Source: Leptolyngbya iicbica LK
GTDB taxonomy: Bacteria > Cyanobacteriota > Cyanobacteriia > Phormidesmidales > Phormidesmidaceae
DNA length: 64,000 nt
NCBI RefSeq assembly: GCF_004212215.1
Contig: NZ_QVFV01000001.1
Coordinates: 630,814-694,813, forward strand
Reading direction: 5' to 3'
In this document: positions 28,569 through 37,957 of the stretch, in pieces
How the letters are laid out: each line of letters starts with the position of its first letter
Numbering within the stretch: position 1 is the first letter of the stretch
Program-made: the position numbers and the translations under genes
The notes under the pieces: generated by a model
What the model was told of the DNA's origin: nothing
What the model saw: only the letters and a program-made list of their open reading frames with translations
Database searches by the model: none

Positions 28569-29000
28569 TCAGGGCATTTCGCAGAGTGTCCAGTAATGGT
28601 TGAGGGCGGCCATTACTTCTGCAAAACTCGAAAATGTAACGGGCTTAAGGATGTAGCCTGCAACGTTGAGTTTGTAAGCTTCGATACGATCTTGATCTTC
28701 GTCAGAGGTGGTCAGCACAATGACTGGCGTGGGGGCTAACGCTGCATCTTTACGTAACTCTTGCAAAAACTCAATGCCGTTCATTTTCGGCATGTTGATA
28801 TCAAGGAGAATGATGCGTCGAGTGTTGGGAAGATTTTCTGCGGCAGCCTTTTCACCTCTGAGCATGGCGAGGGCTTCTAGGCCGTTTTCTGCGACAAATA
28901 AGGGATTGGTAATGCGATTGCGTTTGAATGCCCGCTTCACATTCATCACATCAACTTCGTCATCTTCGACAAGCAAAATATTGATTGTTTTATCCTCCAC
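28569..29000 (-). CDS. Rcp-type response regulator, single receiver domain
   Basis: 143 residues, GTG start. A receiver with no output domain: NILLVEDDEVDVMNVKRAF, acceptor Asp in RIILLDINMPKMNG, the conserved Thr in VIVLTTSDEDQD and Lys in AGYILKPVTF. The closest well-known relative is Rcp1, partner of the phytochrome Cph1, which shares the extended first helix (VKRAFKRNRITNPL). It sits between the ethylene-receptor-like kinase upstream and the hybrid kinase downstream (5-base spacing), so it is probably the shuttle that passes phosphate between them. Confidence 0.93.
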   Translation of the reverse strand: MEDKTINILLVEDDEVDVMNVKRAFKRNRITNPLFVAENGLEALAMLRGEKAAAENLPNTRRIILLDINMPKMNGIEFLQELRKDAALAPTPVIVLTTSDEDQDRIEAYKLNVAGYILKPVTFSSFAEVMAALNHYWTLCEMP

Positions 29001-29278
29001 TTATCAGTCCCTCGTCGCTTATGTGGCGTCAAAGTTTTTTAGAAAACTGTTTATATATGTGATTAATCATACCGACTCTCTTTTTTTTTGCCGTCATCCA
29101 TAAGTTAGAAGGTCAGGGGCTTTGCGGATAATTGCCGAGGCAGGGAGCGACGGGAAATACCTCAGTGGCCGCGTAGCAGGATGAATCCGCTCTGGGTGGT
29201 CTTGATTGCGGGGGGGCGGCACTTTGATGACGACTGGGACAATGGCGCATTCGCCATGATGGAGCCGCCGGGAGGTCA

Positions 29279-31387
29279 TCACTGCTTGGGCCACTTAAAC
29301 CGAAACGTGCAGCCTTGGCCTGGCTCTGATTCGAGGGTGATGGTGCCGCCTTCGGACTCTACGGTTTTTTTGACGATCGCGAGCCCAATCCCGGTGCTTT
29401 CCAACTCGTCCCGCGATTTCAGCGTCTGAAAGATAGTAAATACTTTGCGCTGATACTGCGGTGCGATACCGGGACCATCGTCAGTCACGGCAAATTCGAC
29501 AAAGTCGTCGTGTTCGATCGCGGTAATTTCAATGCGTCCCTCGTCGCGATCGTGGTGTTTGATGGCATTGCTGATCAGGTTAGAAAATACCTGATTGAGA
29601 GCTGATTGGCTGGTGGTGAGGCAAGGCATTTGTTCTGGCAGGGCGATCGTAAAAGCGTCAGAGGGAGCGATGAGGTCGATGGTTTCCACCAACATTTGCC
29701 GCACATCCACTGGGCCAATTTGTCGCTCTCGCCGCCCGACTCGTGAATATTCCAACAGACCATTGATGAGCGCTTCCATGCGATGGACCCGATTGCGCAG
29801 TAAATCGAGTTGGTAGCGATTTTCCTCCGGCAGGTCATGGCCCAGGTCTTCTTCAATCCATTCCGACAGGTTGGCGATCGCCCGCAACGGAGCTTTCAGG
29901 TCATGGGAAGCCACGTAGGCAAACTGGTCGAGCTCAACGTTGCGATTTTCAACCAGAGCATTCGTAATGGCCAGCATGTTGTTCATTTGCTCCAGTTCTC
30001 TGGCTCGCTGCTCTAGCTCTGCTGTGGTTTGCTTGAGTCTGCGAATGTCTTCAATCACCGCGATGAAAGAGCGCACCTGTTCCTGCTCGTCAGTCTCGGT
30101 CGAAACAGTCACCTGCGTCCAAATCGGGGTGCCGTCTTTGTGAAGGTAGCGTTTTTCAAAGCAGCGGGTGTCGTACTGACCAGACAACAGCTGTTGATAG
30201 TGATGCTCGTCTTGCTCGACATCAGCCGGATCGGTAATGGCTTGAAAAGTACACTGCAGCAATTCGTCAGCTTCGTACCCGAGCATGTTGCAGAAGGTTT
30301 CATTGACCTGCAGCCAGTGACCGTCTGGTGACAGGCGCGCCATCCCGACGGCGGCTTGTTCAAAGACGACGCGAAACCGCGCTTCGCTGGCCGCCAATGC
30401 GAGGGCTGACCGCTTCGCTTCCGTGGTTTCTTGAATCACCCCGATCATGCGTGGGGACTGGTCATGCGCGTCCAAAAACCGTCCCTGAGCCAAGACCCAG
30501 TGCCAGCTTTGGTCGGGCCACTGCACCCGATATTCTTCGGCAAAAATGTCTCGATTAGTTTGGGCTGCCGCGATCGCTCCCTCAACCCGCGCTAAATCTT
30601 CGGGGTGAACCCGCGCCTGCCAGTGATCGTAGGTAGGTTGCTCCTGGTCGGCATCAAAGCCCAAAATCTCATAAGTTTTCGGCGACCATTGCAAAAACTC
30701 GGCATCCAGATGCCAATCCCAGGTGCCCATCTGGGCAGCACTGAGCGCGATATTTAACCGCTCGGTGGTGTCTTGCTGATGTTGTAACGCAGTTTCGAGT
30801 TCTGTCCGGGTCTTCTGTTCTTGCCGCAATAGCTGCTCATTGTCTTGTTGGGCTTGGGTGAGCTGCGCCGTGCGGTTGGCGACCCGAGCCTCTAACTCCG
30901 TCGCCAGGGCCTGGTACTTCGCTTCGGCCTGCTGTCGTTCGGTCACCTCTTTAGAGAGGGTCTGATTTAACTGCGCCAAGCTCTCGGTGCTGGGCATGGC
31001 GAGCGCTTGAGGAATTCGGGGAACCAGCTTTAACGCGGTCAATAGCGAGATCACGGCGGTCACCGCTTTCACAGTGCCGCTGAGCCAGTAGTCCGGCACC
31101 CAAAGGGTCCAAATTCCCAAGGCGTGGGTGAGGCCACAGGCGGCGATGAATGCCCCAAATAACCAGAACAGGCCTCGGAATGGGACATCTTGCCGTTGCT
31201 GAACGAAATAGATCAGGGCAGCGGCGATGGTGAAATAGGCGATCGCAATGATGCCGTCAGAGAGGGCGTGCAACCCGACCAGAGAGGGCTGCCATAAATA
31301 GCAGTGGCCGTGGGGAACGTAGGAGTCAAGTGCGATGAGTGCTCCCACCTGAGTCGCGATGCCATCAGTTACGGATTGAAAAAACAT
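29279..31387 (-). CDS. Ethylene-receptor-like (ETR1-type) sensor histidine kinase
   Basis: 702 residues. The N-terminus has three membrane helices with the ethylene-binding-domain pattern: SDGIIAIAYFTIAAALIYFV, FGAFIAACGLTH, then SGTVKAVTAVISLLTALKLV. D44, C84 and H88 match the ETR1 Asp25, copper-binding Cys65 and His69; the ETR1 Pro36 is Ala here. A coiled coil follows (~135-220), then two PAS domains (~215-330, 335-450), HisKA (FAYVASHDLKAPLRAIANL) and HATPase_c (DDGPGIAPQYQR...GIGLAIVKK). In Synechocystis a protein with this domain senses ethylene and affects phototaxis; ethylene or another small ligand is inferred here. An Rcp regulator and a hybrid kinase follow on the same strand. Confidence 0.9.
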   Translation of the reverse strand: MFFQSVTDGIATQVGALIALDSYVPHGHCYLWQPSLVGLHALSDGIIAIAYFTIAAALIYFVQQRQDVPFRGLFWLFGAFIAACGLTHALGIWTLWVPDYWLSGTVKAVTAVISLLTALKLVPRIPQALAMPSTESLAQLNQTLSKEVTERQQAEAKYQALATELEARVANRTAQLTQAQQDNEQLLRQEQKTRTELETALQHQQDTTERLNIALSAAQMGTWDWHLDAEFLQWSPKTYEILGFDADQEQPTYDHWQARVHPEDLARVEGAIAAAQTNRDIFAEEYRVQWPDQSWHWVLAQGRFLDAHDQSPRMIGVIQETTEAKRSALALAASEARFRVVFEQAAVGMARLSPDGHWLQVNETFCNMLGYEADELLQCTFQAITDPADVEQDEHHYQQLLSGQYDTRCFEKRYLHKDGTPIWTQVTVSTETDEQEQVRSFIAVIEDIRRLKQTTAELEQRARELEQMNNMLAITNALVENRNVELDQFAYVASHDLKAPLRAIANLSEWIEEDLGHDLPEENRYQLDLLRNRVHRMEALINGLLEYSRVGRRERQIGPVDVRQMLVETIDLIAPSDAFTIALPEQMPCLTTSQSALNQVFSNLISNAIKHHDRDEGRIEITAIEHDDFVEFAVTDDGPGIAPQYQRKVFTIFQTLKSRDELESTGIGLAIVKKTVESEGGTITLESEPGQGCTFRFKWPKQ

Positions 31388-31809
31388 GTTGTTACTGTCG
31401 ATGATTAGCCGCTCCGCCGATCATTTGATCGTGGCCGCGGCCCTGCGATTGAACACACCGCCACCTTGTATATCTCGTGCTGCTGCGGCAAAGAAACCGG
31501 CCCAGGAAACCCATCAAAATGTCGTTGTCTGGGATGCAACCTGGCAACATTTCGCGACAGCGCTCCCCAGCATTAAAGAGCTTCCCTAGGTTAATAAGAT
31601 AGATAATCGTGAAGTTCTGGCACCTAGACGAAAGATAGATTTTGTTGATGCCAGGTTCTACAGCCAAATGCCAAATGACAAGTTCCAAATTCAAAGGCAA
31701 AAATTCCGCCGCTAGTGAACGGTCAGGATGTGAGGCGGGGCAACTTGGGTGACAGCGAGCATGGCCTGGGTGAACATGGCCTGGGTGAACTACGCTTGCA
31801 GTCCCCACG
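31388..31809. other. Spacer between two sensor kinase genes, with tandem 15-mer
   Basis: No gene. It contains the exact tandem repeat at 31761-31790, near the end of the upstream kinase gene, and an AT-rich stretch near 31590-31700 that may carry the promoter of the ethylene-receptor-like operon. Confidence 0.5.
31761..31790. repeat. Two exact copies of a 15-bp unit
   Basis: ATGGCCTGGGTGAAC at 31761-31775 and again at 31776-31790, with no change. It lies in the spacer 20 bases past the stop of the multi-PAS kinase gene. Confidence 0.85.
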
Positions 31810-34800
31810 CTATCTCTCTGATGGCGGAGACTGCAGGAGCTCGGTAATGGTGCGGGTCAGCACATCAATTTCGATCGGCTTGGCAAGATGACGTTGGAAT
31901 CCATTGGCTAGACTCTTTTCCAGGTCTTCTTCACGGGTGTAGGCGGTGAGCGCGATCGCGGGAATTTGCCCACCCTCTTTGACTGATCGCGACCGAATTT
32001 GCTGAATCAGACCGTAGCCATCCAACTGCGGCATCCCCAGGTCGCTAATCAAGACGTCGGGCTCAAACTGGTGCAGGTGCGCCAACGCCTCGTGGGCGGA
32101 GGCCGTAACCAAGACCTCCGCGCCATAAGCCGACAATAGGTTGACCAGCAGATCTCGGCAATCAGCATCATCATCGACAGCCAAAATCCGCACATCGGTC
32201 AAAGTCGGATCAACCGCGATCGCGCTGTGAGCCTGGGGAACCGCAGAGGGAGCAGCCATCAACGGCAGCGTTACGGTAAAGGTGGCCCCTTGTCCCACGC
32301 CGGGACTCGATACTGCAATTGAGCCACCGTGAGCTTCGGTGAGATGGCGCGCGATCGCGAGTCCCAAACCTAAGCCGCCATGTTCTCGGGTAATCGAGAC
32401 ATCTTCTTGCCGAAAGGAGTCAAAAATGTGTGGCAAAAACTCGGGCTGAATACCTTTACCTGTATCGGTTACGGCAATGCAAGCGGTGGTTTCTGTTTGG
32501 GTCAACGCTACGGTGACCTGACCAGCCTTTGGGGTGAATTTGATAGCATTGGAGAGCAGATTCCAAATAATCTGCTGCAGGCGTCCCTGATCGCCCCAAA
32601 CAGAATGTTTGGAGGGTTGCAACTGCGATTCTATGGCAATAGATTTGGCGATCGCTGACGTCTGCACAATTTCAATCGCGGCATTAATCACGAGGATAAG
32701 ATCAACGGCTGCGTAATCAAGCTTGAGTTTGCCCCGTAAGATTTTGGCAACATCCAGCAAGTCATCAATGAGCTGGGTTTGTAGCTTGGCATTGCGCTCA
32801 ATCGAGGACAACGCTTGTAGCATTTTGGGACGCTCAAATTCTCGAGTTTGTAACAGTTGAGCCCACCCCAAAATCGGGTTGAGTGGCGATCGCAACTCGT
32901 GGGAGAGAATCGCCAAAAATTCGTCCTTCATCCGGTTGGCCCGTTCCGCTGCCGCCCGAGCTGCCTGTTCTTGGGCTAGCAGTTGCTCTCGTTCCGCTGC
33001 GGCGAGCTTGCGATCGTGAATATCCGTCGCCGTACCAAACCAATTAATCACCTGTCCCGCCTCATCACAGAGGGGCATGACTCGGGTCAAATGCCAGCGA
33101 TACGTTTGGTCATAGCGTTTGATTCGGGCTTCGACCTCGTAGGCAGTTTGCCGAGCCAGCGCATCCGTCCGAATCGCCTCAATTGGCGCTAAGTCGTCTG
33201 GATGAATCACCTCAGACCACCTTCTACGGGACAAGTCAGCCTCGGGCAGGCCCGTGTAGGCATACCATTGCTGATTGAAAAACTCTACTTGACCATCGGC
33301 CCCACTCACCCAAATGAGCTGCGCGACTGCGTTGGCCAGGGTGCGGTAACGAGCCTCACTCAGGCGTAATTGGGCTTCTGCCTGCTTGCGATCGCTGATA
33401 TCGAGATGAATGCCCGCCATCCGAATCGCTTTACCGGCTTCGTCACGCTTCACCACCTTGCCAAAGTTGGCAATCCATTTCCAACCGCCTGTCTTCGTTC
33501 GCAGTCGATACTCATACTGATACGAATGCCGCTCATCCTGTAGATGGGCATACAACGTTTCCATCACTCGCGACTTGTCATCAGGGTGAATCAGTTGTTC
33601 CCAAGAACTGTACTTATCGGGCAACTCCGACGCTTCATAACCGAGCATTTGCAGCCACTCAGCGCTGAGATAGTCTTCGTTGGTAACGATATTCCAATCC
33701 CAAAACCCGCTCCCCGATCCTTCGATCGCCAGCTGCAACCGCTCCTGACTCTCTCGTATTGCCGCTTCTGCTTGTTTCCGATCCGTAATTTCCAGCACGG
33801 TGCCAATAAGCCGCTTAGGCGTACCCTCGGTCGTAAAGTACGCCTGCCCCTTGGCGAGAATCCACCGCTCAACCTGATCTTCGAGACCCACGACGCGATA
33901 TTCCACATCGTAAATGCCATCACCTGCGGGATTCAGGCAATCATCAATCTGCTGTTGCAGCCGCTCCCGATCGTCGGGGTGCAGCGCCGCAAAAAAGTGG
34001 TCAATGGTTACGGTTGCGTGGGGAGGGAACCCAAAGATAGCTTTGCAGCGGTCGTCCCAGATCAACTGGTTAGTGGTCAAATTCCAGTCCCAAGTCCCCA
34101 TCTGCGCCGACTCTAATGCCATGCGTAAGCGGTCTTCAGTCCGGCTGTGGGCCCGTTCCACTTGTTTCCGAACGGTCAAATCCAGCACAAAGCAGACCGA
34201 TTGTTCCCGGCTTTCTCCCAACAAGCTGAAACCAATGAGAATTGGCACCCGCTTCCCGTCTTTGCGGACGTATTCTTTTTCAAAGGGCGTACAAGCTCCA
34301 TGCTGCCGGGCTTCCGCACATTTGCGTTCATCCAGAGATTGATATTCAGGCGGGGTCATCTTCATCCAGTTCAGCCTTCCAGCGGCTAAATCTGCTCGGG
34401 TATATCCCACCATGCGCAGCAGTTCGTCATTGGCCTCCACAACGTTGCCGTAGACATCGCCATAGAGAATGCCGACCACATTGGACTCAACAAATCCCTG
34501 GAGGCGCGCTTCGTGATCTTGTAAGGCGATAGGGGTAAGGGGCGGCGCCATCAATTTCTCAGGGGACTTTGGTGAAGGCACATCAGCCAGAGCCGCCCGG
34601 ATTTGCGCAGCCGTGAGGCGATCGCCCACCCAATAATCCTCCGCCCCCGCTTTGATGGCTTGCACCGCCAACGCGGCATCATTCTCCCCCACCACGATGA
34701 CCGTCGGCCCAGCGGCTTGAGCACCTTTGGATAACTGTCGTAAGGTTTGGAGCCAACTGGCCGGAGCGATCGCCCCAGTAATTATGAGCACCGCCAAAGA

Positions 34801-34953
34801 CTCTTGCCAAAGCTGCACGAGAGTATCACTAGCGGCATCAGCGGTCGTGGTGAGCTGAGCCAGATTGTGGTGCACCACCTCAATCAACAACGGCTCCGGC
34901 AACAGCGGCGGATGATCATCCGCAATCGTCAACAAGACAGCAGCAGGGGGCAT
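31810..34953 (-). CDS. Hybrid histidine kinase with four PAS domains and C-terminal receiver
   Basis: 1047 residues from the ATG at 34953; two GTG codons at 34962 and 34959 are in frame. Order: a degenerate receiver-like N-terminus (~1-125, VIVVGENDAALAVQAIKAGA), four PAS/PAC units (~145-260, 280-395, 400-525, 535-655; repeated WDWN, HPDD and IDRKQAEA motifs), a short coiled coil, HisKA (LSHELRSPLNPILGWAQLL), HATPase_c (DTGKGIQPEFLPHIFDSF, HGGLGLGLAIARHL), and a true receiver (RILAVDDDADCRDLLVNLL, acceptor Asp in DVLISDLGMPQLDG). No membrane helix, so it is soluble. PAS ligands are unknown. A 420-base spacer separates it from the ethylene-receptor-like kinase. Confidence 0.94.
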   Translation of the reverse strand: MPPAAVLLTIADDHPPLLPEPLLIEVVHHNLAQLTTTADAASDTLVQLWQESLAVLIITGAIAPASWLQTLRQLSKGAQAAGPTVIVVGENDAALAVQAIKAGAEDYWVGDRLTAAQIRAALADVPSPKSPEKLMAPPLTPIALQDHEARLQGFVESNVVGILYGDVYGNVVEANDELLRMVGYTRADLAAGRLNWMKMTPPEYQSLDERKCAEARQHGACTPFEKEYVRKDGKRVPILIGFSLLGESREQSVCFVLDLTVRKQVERAHSRTEDRLRMALESAQMGTWDWNLTTNQLIWDDRCKAIFGFPPHATVTIDHFFAALHPDDRERLQQQIDDCLNPAGDGIYDVEYRVVGLEDQVERWILAKGQAYFTTEGTPKRLIGTVLEITDRKQAEAAIRESQERLQLAIEGSGSGFWDWNIVTNEDYLSAEWLQMLGYEASELPDKYSSWEQLIHPDDKSRVMETLYAHLQDERHSYQYEYRLRTKTGGWKWIANFGKVVKRDEAGKAIRMAGIHLDISDRKQAEAQLRLSEARYRTLANAVAQLIWVSGADGQVEFFNQQWYAYTGLPEADLSRRRWSEVIHPDDLAPIEAIRTDALARQTAYEVEARIKRYDQTYRWHLTRVMPLCDEAGQVINWFGTATDIHDRKLAAAEREQLLAQEQAARAAAERANRMKDEFLAILSHELRSPLNPILGWAQLLQTREFERPKMLQALSSIERNAKLQTQLIDDLLDVAKILRGKLKLDYAAVDLILVINAAIEIVQTSAIAKSIAIESQLQPSKHSVWGDQGRLQQIIWNLLSNAIKFTPKAGQVTVALTQTETTACIAVTDTGKGIQPEFLPHIFDSFRQEDVSITREHGGLGLGLAIARHLTEAHGGSIAVSSPGVGQGATFTVTLPLMAAPSAVPQAHSAIAVDPTLTDVRILAVDDDADCRDLLVNLLSAYGAEVLVTASAHEALAHLHQFEPDVLISDLGMPQLDGYGLIQQIRSRSVKEGGQIPAIALTAYTREEDLEKSLANGFQRHLAKPIEIDVLTRTITELLQSPPSER

Positions 34954-35908
34954 AAACACCACATCAAAGAGTGAAACCGGAAGCTGAGCGCAATCCTAAA
35001 ACGAGCAAGTCCTGCAGTCGATAACGGCGATCGCCCATCGCCACATCATGCCTATATCTTAGACATCCCTAATATCTTAGACATCATAGATGAGGACTTA
35101 CCCACTTCATTGAGAACCCAATGATTTCGCCCCTCCCCTTCCCCCTAGACCAGTTGCTTCAGGGGCTAAATTACTCGCTCCCTCCAGCTTTCAGCACGAC
35201 GAGCACAATCTGACGCGGCTTACTGCAAAGCGATCTCCAGCAAGGGTTTGCCATCACAGCCTCTGGGCCACTAGCTTCGCCATGAGTCATGTTTGGGCAG
35301 CGATCGTTCTGGATCTATCGCTTCGCAGTCAGAGTCTGACAAACACACCAAACAGCCACAGTTCCATCGTAGAGAACGGCAAGGCGGTCACTTACCGATG
35401 CCACGCGATGCTAACCGACCTCACTACTCGGTACTATTTCACACGAGGTATCCAGCTTTACATCGACCACGCATTTTTGTGGCCTTTAATAATCGCTGAG
35501 CCTTACTCTGAGCCCCCTTAATTATCGGCCCGGGCATCTTCCTGATATATATCCATCTAAAATCGGAGACAATATAATCTAAATTGTTATTGGCATCATG
35601 CCCACCCTAATTCAGGCGTTCATATCCGGCGTACACCTAGCTCTTATGATCCCCCCCGCCTCTGCTTAAAGTTTTGAGAGCAATGAGGGCCTAAAGTCCT
35701 TTCCCTAGCCTTGGGAGAAGAACTCAGAGCGAGGATCATTAGCGCCGTGCATCCAGCATGTGATTGCCCAAAATAGCCCCCCTCTATTTACCTGCCTCAG
35801 TTACCAACTACATATAAAACTCACCAATCATTTTTGTCCGTCACAACTGATGAGGTCCCCTAGCGAAGGCTGATCAGCGGCGGTCACATTCTCTCATCGC
35901 AAAAAATC
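34954..35908. other. Gene-free region of about 950 bases
   Basis: No convincing gene. Overlapping frames near 35282-35521 have odd composition. The segment 35060-35095 repeats the phrase ATCTTAGACAT twice. The middle could be decayed coding sequence, but I cannot name a parent. The promoter of the MpsC-type gene must lie at the right end. Confidence 0.45.
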
Positions 35909-36316
35909 ATGACGGACAGCATCGTACAGACTCAATCTCAAGGGCAGGTTCAACGCACCCTCTCTCAACAGATTCAAAAGCTGTACAAAAGTCACATTGG
36001 CCATGCGCCTGGCAAAGTCACTTGTCAAATCACCAATAATACGATCACGTTTTTAGCCGAAGATTCTCTGACGAAGCTGGAACGTCTGTTGCTCAAGGAA
36101 GACAAAAGAGATGATGGGAAATCGACGCAAGTCAATGTCGAGCAAGTGCGCGATGACCTTGATAAAGCCCTCCGACCGGCCCTGATCGAAATCGTGCAAA
36201 CGACTCTGAATTTGGAAGTGGTTGATATTTTGAGCGACACTACGCTCGCAACAGGCAGAACCGCGATCGTGGTGGTGTTGTCCGACACCCCTCACTTCAA
36301 ATCAAACGATCTCTAA
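35909..36316 (+). CDS. DUF2294 / MpsC-family protein
   Basis: 135 residues. The pattern LSQQIQKLYKSHIGHAPGKVTCQITNNTITFLAEDSLTKLERLLL, then VRDDLDKALRPALIEIVQTTLNLEVVDILSDTTLATGRTAIVVVL matches DUF2294, also called the MpsC family after a component of a membrane-potential-generating system of Staphylococcus. No membrane segment is seen, so it is a soluble protein. Its role in cyanobacteria is unknown; the 'Na-translocating' label is inherited from the family. It is a single gene convergent with a receiver gene. Confidence 0.85.
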   Translation: MTDSIVQTQSQGQVQRTLSQQIQKLYKSHIGHAPGKVTCQITNNTITFLAEDSLTKLERLLLKEDKRDDGKSTQVNVEQVRDDLDKALRPALIEIVQTTLNLEVVDILSDTTLATGRTAIVVVLSDTPHFKSNDL

Positions 36317-36430
36317 GCGATCGCTCTGTGTCAGCAAGTTAGCCTGCCCACAGACGAATTGACGCAGCCGTTTTCCGTACGACCCTTTATCCGCTAGTCG
36401 AACAAAATTCGCCCGCTTGCCTGACAATCA

Positions 36431-36865
36431 TTACAACTGAGTTGCGACAAACAAATATTGCTGAATCGCCGCTTGAATATCATTTAGCCCATATGGCTTA
36501 CAAATGTAATGATTAAATCCTGCTGCCCGCAACGCTTGCTGATACCGCTGACCGGCTAAGGCCGTTACTGCTATCAGGGGTATCGACGCCGTATCGGGTG
36601 AGCTCTTTAACTGATGGACAATGTCAAAGCCACTAATCCCTGGCAGGCGAACATCTAACAGCACTAGATCAGGTTTCAGACTAATAATTCTCTCCAAACC
36701 AGCCTGTCCATCCGTTTCACAAACTAATGAACAAGGCAAACCTTCAACTACATAGCTGAGTAACACTAAACTGTCTTCGTCATCATCAACCGCCACAATG
36801 ACCGGTAAAGATTGAGGTCGCTGTGTAACAACACTATTGTCGAGACCAATATTGTGAGTCTCCAT
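36431..36865 (-). CDS. Single-domain response regulator
   Basis: 144 residues. After ~20 polar residues comes a receiver: VIVAVDDDEDSLVLLSYVVEG, acceptor Asp in DLVLLDVRLPGISGFD, Thr in LIAVTALAG, Lys in HYICKPYGL. No output domain, so it probably acts through protein contact or as a phosphate shuttle for one of the nearby hybrid kinases. It is alone on its transcript, with gene-free sequence upstream. Confidence 0.93.
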   Translation of the reverse strand: METHNIGLDNSVVTQRPQSLPVIVAVDDDEDSLVLLSYVVEGLPCSLVCETDGQAGLERIISLKPDLVLLDVRLPGISGFDIVHQLKSSPDTASIPLIAVTALAGQRYQQALRAAGFNHYICKPYGLNDIQAAIQQYLFVATQL

Positions 36866-37436
36866 ATGGGGTAAGTCTTAAGCCTGAGTCTGTCAGCAAT
36901 CAACCTAAATGTGATTCGCTTAAAAAGACACTCTTCAAGTGGTGTGACAGCACTCGAACAAAGTTGGCTCTAGCTGAACAGCGAGTCACTCTAAGCCAAC
37001 GAGGCACCGCTCGAGGGTCAGAGAGTATCGGTGTTTTTAGGCTACAGCTATGTTAGCATCCTCAATCGAGTCCTGTGAGCACCGACCTGTCACCGGACTC
37101 AGGATGGCTGACAACCACCATTGATATGTACATCTCTCACAAGAGAGCCTCACACCAAAGCTGAGCTAACCAGTAAACATTAGAGTGACAGCTTGCCATC
37201 ATGAGGAAATCGACTGAGGGGTAGGGGATGAGACGTTGCTCAGGAGCACTGAGCCAGTTTGTGAGTCTGACGTTAGGGACCAACTGAAGCCATTGGCCCA
37301 TGAGCCGATGCTAAGTAGAGAGCCGGAAAGAAGGCTGTAAAGATTTTGCAGTCGGGCTTTTAGGGGTAGCTTGAGCCCAGCTAGATTGACTAATGTAGGG
37401 AGGATTCTATTTCGTTGAGTTGGTTGTGGTTAGGCC
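36866..37436. other. Gene-free region of about 570 bases
   Basis: No coding frame of note and no tRNA seen. GGGAGGA at 37398-37404 lies 32 bases before the ATG at 37437, too far to be its ribosome site. A non-coding RNA here cannot be excluded. Confidence 0.4.
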
Positions 37437-37703
37437 ATGATGTCGGCATCTGATGATGATGTAAGGAAAGAAGCGTTATTGGCGCTGACGGCGGAGTTTG
37501 TCAAGCAGGGGCACCCCGCTGAATATGCCAAATACATGGCAATGGCGTCGATTTTTCAAGCCGATTTAGATTTACGTAATGCTCAATTCAGTGGCCTATT
37601 ACACTGGCTGCAAGTCCAGCATGAGGACATTTATCCAGCCGCGCTGCAAGTAGCTGAGGGCATTCGCCAAGAGTTCGAAAATCGCATTCAACAGCATTCC
37701 TAA
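37437..37703 (+). CDS. Small helical protein, unknown function
   Basis: 88 residues with two Met codons at the start (37437, 37440). Fully helical composition: DDDVRKEALLALTAEFVKQGHPAEYAKYMAMASIFQADLDLRNAQ, then LLHWLQVQHEDIYPAALQVAEGIRQEFENRIQQ. No membrane segment, Cys or signal. Codon use and composition are protein-like; family not recognised. It precedes petL by about 140 bases on the same strand. Confidence 0.6.
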   Translation: MMSASDDDVRKEALLALTAEFVKQGHPAEYAKYMAMASIFQADLDLRNAQFSGLLHWLQVQHEDIYPAALQVAEGIRQEFENRIQQHS

Positions 37704-37845
37704 AGTTCAGCCCATCAAGGCACTCTGTCTCTACATCCTGTGAGCGCAATCGGTAGACAAATCAGGGCTTTTGTCAATTTCACGCTGCATCAAGTAGAGC
37801 GTTCATGGTTGAATAGAGGAGCCGTTGTTAAGTAGGAGAAGCTCG

Positions 37846-37947
37846 ATGAACGTTGGTGGAGCGATCGCATTTATTGCATTACTAGGTGGTGGATTTGCGA
37901 CTGCCATGGTTCTCTATTTTGGAATGAGAGCCGTCAAGCTAATCTAA
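37846..37947 (+). CDS. petL: Cytochrome b6f complex subunit PetL
   Basis: 33 residues: one membrane helix (GGAIAFIALLGGGFATAMVLY) followed by the C-terminal signature YFGMRAVKLI, very close to the YFGLRAIKLI end of cyanobacterial and chloroplast PetL. PetL is a small subunit stabilising the cytochrome b6f dimer in thylakoids. AGGAG lies eight bases before the ATG at 37846. The gene is shorter than ordinary gene-calling cutoffs and ends 10 bases before the convergent O-antigen ligase gene. Confidence 0.88.
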   Translation: MNVGGAIAFIALLGGGFATAMVLYFGMRAVKLI

Positions 37948-37957
37948 ATGATGATGA

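Noticed and set aside
35282-35521. Two overlapping frames in the 950-base empty region
   Set aside because: Neither has a ribosome site or protein-like composition; possible remnants only.
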